Positions 42,627 to 50,863 of a stretch of DNA of 64,000 nucleotides are shown here, piece by piece. The stretch spans positions 2,046,107 through 2,110,106 of the forward strand of contig NZ_DF967972.1 in assembly GCF_001050235.1 (NCBI RefSeq), in the 5' to 3' direction. Position 1 is the first letter of the stretch. Each line of letters begins with the position of its first letter. The position numbers were made by a program, and so were the translations under genes. The notes under the pieces are model-generated. The model saw only the letters and a list, made by a program, of their open reading frames with translations. It was not told where the DNA came from and did not search any database. This DNA comes from Longilinea arvoryzae (GTDB taxonomy: Bacteria; Chloroflexota; Anaerolineae; Anaerolineales; Anaerolineaceae).

Positions 42627-44228
42627 ATGAAATCGGATTTTCTCTGGTGGCGCGATGGTGTAATTTATCAAATTTATCCCCGCTCGTTCGCGGATTCGAA
42701 CGGCGACGGAATTGGCGATTTGCCCGGCATTCTGTCAAAATTGGATTACCTGGTGGAACTGGGAGTGGATGCGCTGTGGCTTTCACCGATCTACCCATCT
42801 CCGGACGCCGATTTCGGCTACGACGTTGCCGATTATACGGCCATCGATCCCAAGTATGGGACCCTGGAGGATTTCGACCGCCTGGTGCAGGCCGCGCACC
42901 AGCGCGGGCTGCGCATTGTGATGGACCTGGTTTTGAATCACACCTCGAATCAGCACCCCTGGTTCCTGCAATCGCGCAGCAGCCGGGATGATCCGTACCA
43001 CGACTGGTATATCTGGCGCGATGCAATGCCCGGTCGCCGCCTGCCCAACGATTGGCAATCCGTTTTTGGCGGCTCTGCCTGGGAGTGGGATGAGGCTGCC
43101 CACCAGTATTATTACCACATGTTTACCCGCCAGCAGCCGGACCTCAACTGGCGCAACCCGGCGGTGCGTAAGGCCATGCTGGATGTATTCCGCTTCTGGC
43201 TCGATCGCGGCGTGGATGGTTTCCGGTTGGATGTGTTCAATGTTTACTTCAAAGACGACCGGTTGCGTAAAAACCCGCGCCGGCTGGGACGGCGTCCGTT
43301 CGACTGCCAGGTGCACCTCTACGACTGCGACCGGCCTGAGATGCTGCCCTTGCTGCAGGAAATCCGCGCTCTGCTGGATTCGGTTCCCGAACGTTATGCC
43401 GTGGGCGAGACTTTCCTGTCCAATACCCCCAAGGCCGCGGGGTACGCGCGCCCGGGACTGCTGCACGCGGCTTTCGACTTTTCATTCCTGGAATGCGGCT
43501 GGAATCCGGCGGCTTTCCTGAAGGTTATTCAGGCCATCGACAGCCAGTACAACGACGGCGGTTGGCCCACTTACGTACTTGGCAATCACGACGTGAATCG
43601 AATTGCCACCCGTTACACCCGCGGTGAAGACGACGAACGGTTGAAGGTGCTGGCGACGCTGCTGCTGACCCAGCGCGGAACGCCTTTTATGTATCAAGGC
43701 GAAGAGATTGGCATGCGCAATGTGCGCGTGCCGCGCAAAGAGATGAAGGATCCGGTCGGACTGCGCTACTGGCCGATCCCGGTGGGGCGGGACGGCGAGC
43801 GCTCGCCGATGCAGTGGACCGGCGACGAGAAAGCCGGCTTCAGCCGTGGAACGCCGTGGATGCGTGTCCATCCGGACGTGACCTTTCGTAACGTCGAGGC
43901 GCTGCGCAGACAGCCCGATTCGGTATTCCACGTCTACCGGCGGCTGCTGCGGCTGCGCAAGGAACTTCCGGCCCTGCGCAATGGGATTTTCCTGCCATTG
44001 ACCTATGAACCGCACTCCCTGCTGGCTTATCTGCGCAAGAACGGCGATCAGACTTTGCTGGTGGCGCTCAATTTCCACCGCAAACGCAACCGGCTGGTGC
44101 TGGGCAGCGAACTGGCGATGAGCGGCTGGCGGCTGGCCTATTCCACCCGGCGAACCGAGCTGCCCGTGCTGCACGATTCGGTTCTGGTGCTCGAGCCATA
44201 CGAAGCCATCATTCTCGAACAACAGTAA
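42627..44228 (+). CDS. GH13 alpha-glucosidase (oligo-1,6-glucosidase type)
   Basis: 533 residues, cytoplasmic (no signal). Family blocks: WWRDGVIYQIYPRSFADSNG at the start, DLVLNHTSNQHPWF, nucleophile Asp in GFRLDVFN, acid/base Glu in VGETFLS and the third acidic residue in LGNHDVNR. It should release glucose from short alpha-glucosides such as isomaltose, maltose or sucrose-like sugars. It stands alone after the nusA promoter region, transcribed divergently from nusA. A bidirectional terminator follows. Confidence 0.92.
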   Translation: MKSDFLWWRDGVIYQIYPRSFADSNGDGIGDLPGILSKLDYLVELGVDALWLSPIYPSPDADFGYDVADYTAIDPKYGTLEDFDRLVQAAHQRGLRIVMDLVLNHTSNQHPWFLQSRSSRDDPYHDWYIWRDAMPGRRLPNDWQSVFGGSAWEWDEAAHQYYYHMFTRQQPDLNWRNPAVRKAMLDVFRFWLDRGVDGFRLDVFNVYFKDDRLRKNPRRLGRRPFDCQVHLYDCDRPEMLPLLQEIRALLDSVPERYAVGETFLSNTPKAAGYARPGLLHAAFDFSFLECGWNPAAFLKVIQAIDSQYNDGGWPTYVLGNHDVNRIATRYTRGEDDERLKVLATLLLTQRGTPFMYQGEEIGMRNVRVPRKEMKDPVGLRYWPIPVGRDGERSPMQWTGDEKAGFSRGTPWMRVHPDVTFRNVEALRRQPDSVFHVYRRLLRLRKELPALRNGIFLPLTYEPHSLLAYLRKNGDQTLLVALNFHRKRNRLVLGSELAMSGWRLAYSTRRTELPVLHDSVLVLEPYEAIILEQQ

Positions 44229-44238
44229 GAGAAAATTG

Positions 44239-44427
44239 ACCACGGAGACACGGCGCCCAAGGGCGCAGGCGGGCACGGAGAAGAGAAATAGGGATGAGAA
44301 GAAAAATCGAAAAACGAGATTTTCGAGAATCATAATCTCTATAAAAAGGCTTTCGGATGGCGATCCCGAAAGCCTTTTATTTCTCTCTTTTCTCTTTCTT
44401 TCTCTGTATGCGCTGTGTCTCTGTGGT
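44239..44427. repeat. Long-range inverted repeat flanking a terminator
   Basis: ACCACGGAGACACGGCGC (44239-44256) and GCGCTGTGTCTCTGTGGT (44410-44427) are complementary with two mismatches over 18 nt. Between them lie the terminator at 44344-44378 and purine-rich (left) and pyrimidine-rich (right) runs, so the whole 190-nt segment could fold back. Confidence 0.6.
44344..44378. terminator. Bidirectional terminator between GH13 and Ldh-family genes
   Basis: AAAAGGCTTTCGG (44344-44356) pairs perfectly with CCGAAAGCCTTTT (44366-44378). Confidence 0.88.
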
Positions 44428-44431
44428 TTTT

Positions 44432-45523
44432 TTATTCTATAACCCCGAGCACTTCCAGATCGAAAGGCAGGCCGACGGTTTGACCGCTGGCTTTGAGCGA
44501 ATCGACCACCGTCTCCAGCAGCGGAATCCCTTCGGAGCGGCGGCGTTCGGCCATTTCGAATTCCTTCTCGCCATGGATGTAAATGCGCTCCTGACCGACA
44601 GCCTTAGGGGATTCCTTCATCATCTGGATCAAATGATCCATGTCCTGCTTGAATTCCTCCACCGGCCGGAAGGCGTCGATGCGAATTGCGGCGAAGAAAT
44701 GGCCCACGCGCGCGGGCTTGTTGTTGGACGGCTGGGCGACTTCATCGCCAAAGGCCGATCCCGCCAGCACGCCACTGAAGATATCAACCAGCATGGCCAG
44801 ACCGTAGCCTTTATAACCGCGCATCAGGTCGATGCCGCCCAACGGCATCAACGCGCCGCCATCCAGCACTTCTTTGGGATTCGTGGTGACTTTGCCTTCA
44901 TGATCGATGCCCCAACCCTCGGGGATCGGTTTGCCGGCTTTGTCGTAGACCGTGATGCGCCCAATGGGCACGATGCTGGTGGCCATATCCAGCACGTAAG
45001 GGCGTTCCTTGCCGGATGGGACGGCGACGGCGATCGGGTTGGTGCCCAGCATGGCTTTGCAACCATAGGTGGGCGCCACCAGAGGCTGTGAATTGGTGAA
45101 GCTGATGCCGATCATGTCCTGCGCCAACGCCATCATGGCGTAATAACCAGCGATGCCGTAATGGTTGCTGTTGCGCACCGTGGTCATGGCCAGGCCGGAC
45201 TGGCGGGCTTTTTCGATGCAGCGCGACATGGCGGTATATCCAACGATCTGGCCCAGTCCATGGCCGCCATCCAGCGCCAGGGTTGTGCCGGTCTCGCGTA
45301 CGACGGAAAGCGGCGCATGCGGGTCGATGAGGCCCTTGCGCAGGCGCGTGCCGTAATAGGTATCCAGGCGAATGATGCCGTGCGAATCGACACCGCGCAG
45401 ATCGGCCGTCAGCAAAATATCGGCGGCAATTTTCGCGTCCTTGGGTGTGATATCGTGCCGGACGAAGAATTGAACGATGTATTCAGAAAGATCTTCGGTG
45501 CGGAAGAGCAAGCTGCGAGCCAT
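44432..45523 (-). CDS. Ldh/malate dehydrogenase family oxidoreductase (NAD(P)-dependent, MDH2 type)
   Basis: 363 residues from the ATG at 45523 (GAGGTGA upstream; a GTG six nt earlier is possible). Family marks: DLRGVDSHGIIRLDTY near the start, NSNHYGIAGYYAMMA with the catalytic His, LGTNPIAVAVPS and GYKGYGLAMLVDI. This superfamily (YlbC/ComC/MDH2) reduces 2-oxoacids; the substrate (malate, lactate, sulfolactate, ureidoglycolate) is not decidable from sequence. It is a single-gene unit facing the terminator. Confidence 0.88.
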   Translation of the reverse strand: MARSLLFRTEDLSEYIVQFFVRHDITPKDAKIAADILLTADLRGVDSHGIIRLDTYYGTRLRKGLIDPHAPLSVVRETGTTLALDGGHGLGQIVGYTAMSRCIEKARQSGLAMTTVRNSNHYGIAGYYAMMALAQDMIGISFTNSQPLVAPTYGCKAMLGTNPIAVAVPSGKERPYVLDMATSIVPIGRITVYDKAGKPIPEGWGIDHEGKVTTNPKEVLDGGALMPLGGIDLMRGYKGYGLAMLVDIFSGVLAGSAFGDEVAQPSNNKPARVGHFFAAIRIDAFRPVEEFKQDMDHLIQMMKESPKAVGQERIYIHGEKEFEMAERRRSEGIPLLETVVDSLKASGQTVGLPFDLEVLGVIE

Positions 45524-45603
45524 AGTCACCTCATCAGGATATATTCATTTGAGTTTATCACGAAGGTGGGCGCCGGGAAAGAACAGATTGGTAAGCGCTC
45601 CGG

Positions 45604-46461
45604 TCAGGCCGGCAGATCGCGGAACAGGGCGCCATCGCTCACCCGGCCCGAACGCTTCCACAGCAGGTAGCCCTGCTGCAGGGGGCGCCGCCGGGTTTCG
45701 ACCGGCCAGCCCAGGTCGCGCAGGGCCAGCGCGCTGGCGCAGAACCACTGGCGAAGTCCCAGGGTGCGCACGCTGATGGTGGCCAGGGCGGCCTGCTTCC
45801 AGGCGTTCATGAAGGCGTCGATGGTTTCGCCGGGCAGCATGCGGTGGATGAAGTTCTTGGGCAGGCGGGGCTGAAAGATGGCCGGCTCGAAGCCCCAGCG
45901 GAAGTTGGTGCTGAAAAGCAGCCCTTCCACCCACAGGTCACCGTCCGCGCGCTTGCGCAACAAGTTGGCCACCCAGATGCGCCCAAACGGATCGGCGGTG
46001 CCTTCGATGATCAGCCCGCCGGGCATCAGGCCTGCGCCTAATGTGAGCAGCGCGTCCTGCACCTCGAATTCGTCGTACTGGCGCAGCACGTTGAAAGCCC
46101 GGATCAGGCGCGCCGATTCACGGGGTTGCAGCGGCAGGTTGAAACCGCCCAGGCGGAAATGGGTGCGATCGTCTTCGAAGGGCAGCGCGCGCTCGACGCG
46201 CTGCGGGTCGATTTCCACGCCCAGCACGGGCAGCGCCGGATTTAACCGCCGCAGGCGTTCGGCCGATTCGAGTGTGGTGAAGGGTTCTTCGCCGTATCCC
46301 AGATCGACATAGTAGGACACCTCGCCCGGCGCATCGGTCCGGCGGATCAGTCCGGGATCGTACAGGCACAGGAAGTTATCCACGCGGCGCAGGCGGTTGC
46401 GGGCGGTTTTGCCGCGGGTGATCTGGCCTTGCGGCCGCGATTGGCGGGGTGGGCGGGGCAT
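45604..46461 (-). CDS. Class I SAM methyltransferase-like protein
   Basis: 285 residues with a basic N-terminus. A Rossmann-like SAM pocket is suggested by YYVDLGYGEEPFTTLESAERL and VLGVEIDPQRVERA, followed by FNVLRQY and GGLIIEGTADPFGR. The target is unknown. It has no Shine-Dalgarno; an extended -10 TGATACAAT ends six nt before the ATG, consistent with a leaderless mRNA. It is divergent from the VanR-like gene. Confidence 0.6.
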   Translation of the reverse strand: MPRPPRQSRPQGQITRGKTARNRLRRVDNFLCLYDPGLIRRTDAPGEVSYYVDLGYGEEPFTTLESAERLRRLNPALPVLGVEIDPQRVERALPFEDDRTHFRLGGFNLPLQPRESARLIRAFNVLRQYDEFEVQDALLTLGAGLMPGGLIIEGTADPFGRIWVANLLRKRADGDLWVEGLLFSTNFRWGFEPAIFQPRLPKNFIHRMLPGETIDAFMNAWKQAALATISVRTLGLRQWFCASALALRDLGWPVETRRRPLQQGYLLWKRSGRVSDGALFRDLPA

Positions 46462-46467
46462 GCTGGA

Positions 46468-46476
46468 ATTGTATCA
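46468..46476 (-). promoter_or_regulatory. Extended -10 element six nt before the methyltransferase-like start
   Basis: Minus-strand TGATACAAT. The expected transcription start falls at or next to the ATG at 46461. Confidence 0.45.
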
Positions 46477-46510
46477 GAGTGTACGGGAGAGGGCTGCCAG
46501 GCTGGATCGA

Positions 46511-46558
46511 GGAAATTTCCCGGCATCGGATTGTTAGTATATAATCTCGATAGGGAGG
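46511..46558 (+). promoter_or_regulatory. Promoter region of the VanR/VanS-like operon
   Basis: A perfect palindrome GGAAATTTCC (46511-46520) precedes TATAAT (46540-46545); a strong ribosome-binding site GGGAGGAG lies at 46552-46559, before the ATG at 46570. The -35 is unclear. Confidence 0.45.
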
Positions 46559-46569
46559 AGATCACCTTC

Positions 46570-47268
46570 ATGACAGTCAATATCTTGATCGTCGACGATG
46601 AGCAAACAATTGCCGATCTCATCCAGGTGTACCTGAAAAATGAGAATTTCAATGTGTACAAGTATTCATCCGGCCAGGATGCCCTGGATTGCATCGAATG
46701 CGAAAAGATCGACCTGGCCATTTTGGATGTCATGCTGCCCGACATCAACGGTTTTGCGATTTGCCGGCGCATTCGTGAAAAGTATAATTTTCCCATCATT
46801 TTGTTGACCGCCAAGGAAGAGGAAATCGATAAGATCACCGGGCTCACACTGGGCGCGGATGATTACATCACCAAACCCTTCCGCCCATTGGAACTCGTCG
46901 CCCGCGTGAAAGCTCAGCTCAGGCGCTACACCACCTATAACGCCGGCGAGCCGGCACCGGACGAGCATGAGATCGCAGTCTCTGGATTGGTAATCGACCG
47001 GGAGACGCATGAGTGTACTCTGAACGAACGAGCGCTCTCATTGACGCCCATCGAATTCTCGATCCTCTGGTTCCTGTGTTCGAACCGCGGGCGGGTGGTC
47101 AGTTCGGAAGAGTTGTTTCAAGAGGTGTGGGGGGAAAAGTATTACACCAGCAGCAATAACACTGTCATGGTTCACATCCGCCATTTGCGCGAAAAAATGC
47201 GCGATTCAAGCGAACACCCGCGCTATATCAAAACCGTTTGGGGAGTGGGTTACAAAATTGAAAAATGA
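46570..47268 (+). CDS. OmpR/VanR-like response regulator
   Basis: 232 residues from the ATG at 46570. The receiver domain (1-118) has Asp9-Asp10, phosphoacceptor Asp53 in LAILDVMLPD and Lys in TKPFRP. The C-terminal winged helix (about 135-230) ends in IRHLREKMRD and YIKTVWGVGYKIEK. The closest recognised group is VanR of glycopeptide-resistance systems. The neighbours support a cell-wall role: a VanS-like kinase overlaps it and a D-Ala-D-Ala carboxypeptidase follows. No vanHAX genes are present, so this is a housekeeping relative and not evidence of vancomycin resistance. Confidence 0.92.
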   Translation: MTVNILIVDDEQTIADLIQVYLKNENFNVYKYSSGQDALDCIECEKIDLAILDVMLPDINGFAICRRIREKYNFPIILLTAKEEEIDKITGLTLGADDYITKPFRPLELVARVKAQLRRYTTYNAGEPAPDEHEIAVSGLVIDRETHECTLNERALSLTPIEFSILWFLCSNRGRVVSSEELFQEVWGEKYYTSSNNTVMVHIRHLREKMRDSSEHPRYIKTVWGVGYKIEK

Positions 47269-48397
47269 TCATTCCGCCCTGAGAAGAAAAATAATCCTCC
47301 AGGTGGTCTTGATTGCGATTTTGGCGCCGGCGCTCTGGTTCCTTATTCAATATCTCCTCATCGACGGATTATTCCAGGCCGCCTTCGCAGAGTGGTTCGT
47401 ACACCTGTGCGAGAATTTGTTCAAGATTTCGTATTACGACGGCGTGAACATGTACCAGCAGTTATTTCGAAACAACCGCGGCGTCTGGCTTTCCGCCGGC
47501 CTGATCGTCGTTCTGCTGTTGGTTTTCTATTTCGTTTTGTCCAGAATGACGCGCTATTTCAATGAAGTCAGCGCAGGGATCGATCAACTTGTGGATGAAT
47601 CCGGCGGGGAGATCGTGCTCTCGCCCGAAATGGATTTCATCGCCGCGAAACTGAATGAGATCAAGACAAAATTGGATAAACGCGAGCGGGATGTGAAGGA
47701 AGCCGAACAGCGCAAGAATGACCTGGTCGTCGACCTGGCGCACGACCTGCGGACCCCGCTGACCTCCGTGATCGGTTATCTCAGTCTACTCGACGAAGCG
47801 CCGGACATGCCGGTGGAGCAGAAAGCCAGGTACATCGGCATTACCCTCGAAAAGGCCAACCGCCTGGAGCAGTTGATCAATGAATTTTTCGATATCACCC
47901 GCTTCAACCTTCAATCTATCGTGCTGGAAAGAGAAAAAATCAACCTCTCGTTCATGTTGCAGCAGATGGCGGACGAATTCTATCCGCTGGCAGCCCCGGC
48001 GGGCAAACAAGTGACCGTCAATGCGCCGGAAGATCTCAGTATATGGGGTGATGCGGATAAACTGGCTCGCGTGTTCAACAACCTGCTGAAGAACGCGATT
48101 TCGTATAGTTTCGATCATACGACCATCGAGATCGAAGCCATCCAACGGGACGAAATCATCGAAGTCTCGATTACCAACCAGGGCAACCCGATCCCTGCGC
48201 AGAAATTGAACCAGGTCTTCGAGAAATTCTTCCGATTGGATGAGGCGCGTTCCAGCCATTCGGGCGGAGCCGGGCTGGGACTGGCGATAGCCAGAGAGAT
48301 CGTCACGGCGCACGGCGGCGCGATCAGCGCCCAAAGCGACGAGCATGCCACGATATTCAGGGTGTCTCTGCCGGTTCAGACTCCTGCGAATTCATAA
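47258..48397 (+). CDS. VanS-like sensor histidine kinase
   Basis: 379 residues. Two membrane segments (about 11-34 and 77-94) bracket a short external loop of about 40 residues. A linker with helical character leads to HisKA with phosphoacceptor His162 (LAHDLRTPLTSVIGYL), then an ATPase domain with NNLLKNAISYS, TNQGNPI (in place of DxGxG) and GGAGLGLAIA. It overlaps the regulator gene by 11 nt. The overall pattern is VanS-like; the trigger is probably an envelope signal. Kinase activity is likely but the N/G boxes are slightly variant. Confidence 0.9.
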   Translation: MKNDHSALRRKIILQVVLIAILAPALWFLIQYLLIDGLFQAAFAEWFVHLCENLFKISYYDGVNMYQQLFRNNRGVWLSAGLIVVLLLVFYFVLSRMTRYFNEVSAGIDQLVDESGGEIVLSPEMDFIAAKLNEIKTKLDKRERDVKEAEQRKNDLVVDLAHDLRTPLTSVIGYLSLLDEAPDMPVEQKARYIGITLEKANRLEQLINEFFDITRFNLQSIVLEREKINLSFMLQQMADEFYPLAAPAGKQVTVNAPEDLSIWGDADKLARVFNNLLKNAISYSFDHTTIEIEAIQRDEIIEVSITNQGNPIPAQKLNQVFEKFFRLDEARSSHSGGAGLGLAIAREIVTAHGGAISAQSDEHATIFRVSLPVQTPANS

Positions 48398-48402
48398 AGA
48401 AG

Positions 48403-48453
48403 CAAGTCCTTCGTAAGCACATCTTAAGTTTTCGATAAGTCAGCCTATATAAA
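48403..48453 (+). promoter_or_regulatory. Phased TAAG repeats and -10 upstream of the carboxypeptidase gene
   Basis: CAAG (48403), TAAG (48414), TAAG (48425) and TAAG (48436) occur at exact 11-bp steps, immediately before TATATAA (48446-48452). Direct repeats with an 11-bp period next to the -10 are how OmpR/PhoB-type regulators bind. The VanR-like regulator is encoded just upstream. Confidence 0.55.
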
Positions 48454-48520
48454 CTCCGCGTCCAGCTTCGCTAAGATGATTCCGGCGAAATTGGGCGGGG
48501 AGTTTTTTTATTTTTTTTGA
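48452..48520 (+). other. Leader with weak terminator-like fold and T runs
   Basis: AAACTCCGC (48450-48459 region) can pair imperfectly with GGCGGGGAGTTT, which ends in long T runs (to about 48520), before the carboxypeptidase start at 48615. It may act as an attenuator or merely be a terminator of the two-component operon. Confidence 0.35.
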
Positions 48521-48614
48521 AATCACCGGCAGGTACAGTGTAAGCGGAGGCCGGTTCGATCGATGGCAATCGTTCACAAAGAATCCTGGATAACGATCGA
48601 AAGGAAAAGGAAAA

Positions 48615-49688
48615 ATGGCACCTTTCAAGCGTGCGCGCCTCGAAAAACGGCATGCGTTCCGCTGCTTGTTTCTGGTTGTGTTTTTCTTGAGCGCCTGTAG
48701 TCCTGCAAATTTCGGCGCGGGGATCCCTTCGACGGTAAAGCGGACGATGGTCACACCCACCCTGACGGACACCCCGACCAGCGCGCCGAGCGCGACCCCG
48801 ACGCCCACTCCTGAGCCGGTCCCACCCACCGCGCAGCCGGTGGTCTACCTCGAACAAGATCCGCTGGCTCTGGCGGCTCAAAGCGCAATCCTGATCGACG
48901 CCCAGAGCGGGACCGTGCTCTACGAAAAGGCCGCGCACCGGCGCATGTTTCCGGCCAGCACCACCAAAATAATGACTGCGCTGCTGGCGCTGGAGTATTT
49001 TGACCGTGACGAGGTGATCTGGGTCGGCGACGAAGTCAACCTGGCCTGGACCAAATTCAGGCTGGATGCGCAGAAGGCCGGGCTGCTCTACAGCCAGGAG
49101 ATCGGTATGGAGGATTTGATTTATGGGTTGATGCTGGTCTCGGGCAGCGATGCCGCTTTTGTAATCGCCGTCAACGTGGCGCGGCGTGAAAGCGGCGATG
49201 CGTTCATGCCCATCGACCAGGCCGTCGAACGCTTTTGCGGGCTGATGAACGAGCGCGCGCGCGAACTCGGCGCGCTGGACACGAATTTCACCAGCCCGGA
49301 TGGTTATCAGGACTCGAACCATTACAGCACGGCCTACGACCTGGCGCTCATCGCGCGCGCGGCCATGCAGGACGATCGTTTTCGGAAAATCGTGGATGTC
49401 GCGTACTACAGGCCGGCCGGCAGCGAAACCGATACAGGGACTTTTTCACAGGCCTGGAGCAATACCAATCGTTTGCTCGACCGGGAAGACGCTGTCTTCT
49501 ACGCCCCGGCGACCGGCATCAAGACCGGCACCACAGACGAAGCAGGTCACTGCCTGGTTTCTTCGGCCGAGTTCGATGGGGCGGGCGCCATTGCCGTAGT
49601 CCTCGACAGCACGGCCGAGGGCGTGTGGAGCGATTCGGTATCGCTGCTGGAATACGCGCGCGAATCTTCTTCAGCAGGACAGAATTAA
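48615..49688 (+). CDS. Lipoprotein D-alanyl-D-alanine carboxypeptidase (DacA/PBP5-like)
   Basis: 357 residues. The signal peptide ends in LSAC (Cys28), so it is a lipoprotein, followed by a Thr/Pro linker (about 40-75). The penicillin-binding motifs are S115-T-T-K118, S176-G-S178 and K303-T-G305. The second motif is usually SxN; here Ser replaces Asn. It trims the terminal D-Ala of peptidoglycan stems outside the membrane. It follows the VanRS-like genes by 217 nt with its own promoter and an AAGGAAAAGGA ribosome-binding site, probably regulated by VanR. Confidence 0.9.
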   Translation: MAPFKRARLEKRHAFRCLFLVVFFLSACSPANFGAGIPSTVKRTMVTPTLTDTPTSAPSATPTPTPEPVPPTAQPVVYLEQDPLALAAQSAILIDAQSGTVLYEKAAHRRMFPASTTKIMTALLALEYFDRDEVIWVGDEVNLAWTKFRLDAQKAGLLYSQEIGMEDLIYGLMLVSGSDAAFVIAVNVARRESGDAFMPIDQAVERFCGLMNERARELGALDTNFTSPDGYQDSNHYSTAYDLALIARAAMQDDRFRKIVDVAYYRPAGSETDTGTFSQAWSNTNRLLDREDAVFYAPATGIKTGTTDEAGHCLVSSAEFDGAGAIAVVLDSTAEGVWSDSVSLLEYARESSSAGQN

Positions 49689-49716
49689 GGAAAAAGCGCA
49701 CCGCATCGTTCGACCG

Positions 49717-49725
49717 TGCTAGAAT
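49717..49725 (+). promoter_or_regulatory. Extended -10 element upstream of the DoxX-like gene
   Basis: TGCTAGAAT lies 33 nt before the ATG at 49759; TTGGAGCAG provides the ribosome-binding site. Confidence 0.4.
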
Positions 49726-49758
49726 TCCTTTGCATAATTATTACATTGGAGCAGCACG

Positions 49759-50208
49759 ATGCGCAATTTCACCCGCGGTTTTATCGCCATTTGGTACTTG
49801 CTGGGCTGGATTTCTCACGTTTATCTGGCGCTATTTTCACCTCAGACCTATGCCGTTTTCGGCCGCACGGCATTGATCCCAGGCTACGATGCCTTCTGGC
49901 AGAATTTCATCATGCCCCACATTTCTTTCTTCGCCCTGCTGCTGGCGGCTTTCGAAATCGGCGTCGGGCTGCTGTTGATCAACCGCGGCAAATGGGTGAA
50001 ATACGGGCTGGTCTTGAGCATCGCCTTCAATCTTTTTCTCATTCAAATGGGATTGGGTTCGGCGGGACTGGGCGGAATGCAGGATTTCCTGGCGAACCGG
50101 CTTGCCAACCTGATCTTTGTGGCAATTCAAATCCCGCTTTTCCGGGGTTCGGATGCGATGACTCTGGTTCAATCCATCCGGAAGCACTTCAAACCAAAAA
50201 CGATCTGA
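49759..50208 (+). CDS. Small integral membrane protein, DoxX-like, unknown function
   Basis: 149 residues with four hydrophobic segments (about 5-24, 50-73, 80-98, 113-127). The general shape is DoxX/DUF-like, but no diagnostic motif is visible. It ends 7 nt before the next gene, so they probably form an operon. Confidence 0.6.
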   Translation: MRNFTRGFIAIWYLLGWISHVYLALFSPQTYAVFGRTALIPGYDAFWQNFIMPHISFFALLLAAFEIGVGLLLINRGKWVKYGLVLSIAFNLFLIQMGLGSAGLGGMQDFLANRLANLIFVAIQIPLFRGSDAMTLVQSIRKHFKPKTI

Positions 50209-50215
50209 GAAACCC

Positions 50216-50761
50216 ATGGAAAGTGACGCCGTGAACGGCCCTTTTCGACGGATTCTCCTCGACCATGCGCTGCGTTATCCGGCCTGGCAGATCCAGGACC
50301 TCTACAAATTGATCCACCAGGCTTCCAGGGGCAGCGGACATGCCGTCGAGGATTACGGGCAGGCGCTTCGCTGGCTGGAGACCGAGCTGGCGCACCTCCC
50401 GGTTGGGCCTGGTGAACCGTTGATCGACCCCATCTCGGCGGATGGCGCCATCGTGAGGGTGCATCTGCCCGCGCTCCTGGCGCGCGGTTTTTCTCCAAGG
50501 CTGTTGCTGGACGCATTTGTGCAGACTTCCAGCGCTTTTCATGGCTCCATTCAACTGCTGGAAGAGCAATGGCAGGAAGCGGCCGCGCTTTCGACACAGG
50601 GACGGCTGGCCTTCGATCCGGCCGAATTGAACTCTTTTATCCTGGATATTCGCGCCCTGGGATACCCGGCGGTGCATCACTCTGTTCGATATTCGCATCT
50701 GTACCAGCCTGCCTACCGGGTCGTCGCCAGATTCGCTCTTCCCCCCGAATGGAATTCGTAG
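50216..50761 (+). CDS. Conserved protein of unknown function
   Basis: 181 residues, soluble, mainly helical. Recognisable blocks are LYKLIHQASRGSGHAVEDYGQALRWLE-like (split here: IHQASRGSGHAVEDY), IVRVHLPALLARGFSP and the C-terminal HHSVRYSHLYQPAYRVV, which suggest one conserved family, but I cannot name it. It follows the DoxX-like gene by 7 nt. Confidence 0.6.
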   Translation: MESDAVNGPFRRILLDHALRYPAWQIQDLYKLIHQASRGSGHAVEDYGQALRWLETELAHLPVGPGEPLIDPISADGAIVRVHLPALLARGFSPRLLLDAFVQTSSAFHGSIQLLEEQWQEAAALSTQGRLAFDPAELNSFILDIRALGYPAVHHSVRYSHLYQPAYRVVARFALPPEWNS

Positions 50762-50797
50762 AATTTGTTTGATACCCAATGGATCGGTAATGGCCAA

Positions 50798-50834
50798 ACG
50801 AAATACTGACCTGTGGGACAGGTCAGTATTTCGT
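50798..50834. terminator. 16-bp perfect hairpin between convergent genes
   Basis: ACGAAATACTGACCTG (50798-50813) pairs with CAGGTCAGTATTTCGT (50819-50834). No T run lies outside the stem, but the position between two gene ends suggests a bidirectional terminator. Confidence 0.65.
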
Positions 50835-50863
50835 ATCGCGAGATCCGGATCGATGATTGTTCT

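Noticed and set aside
48452-48610. Known riboswitch in the DacA-like leader
   Set aside because: No conserved riboswitch core (for example c-di-GMP or glycine type) could be recognised; only a weak terminator-like fold.
46570-49688. Vancomycin resistance cluster
   Set aside because: VanR/VanS-like proteins are present, but vanH, vanA-type ligase and vanX are absent; the downstream gene is a serine DD-carboxypeptidase.
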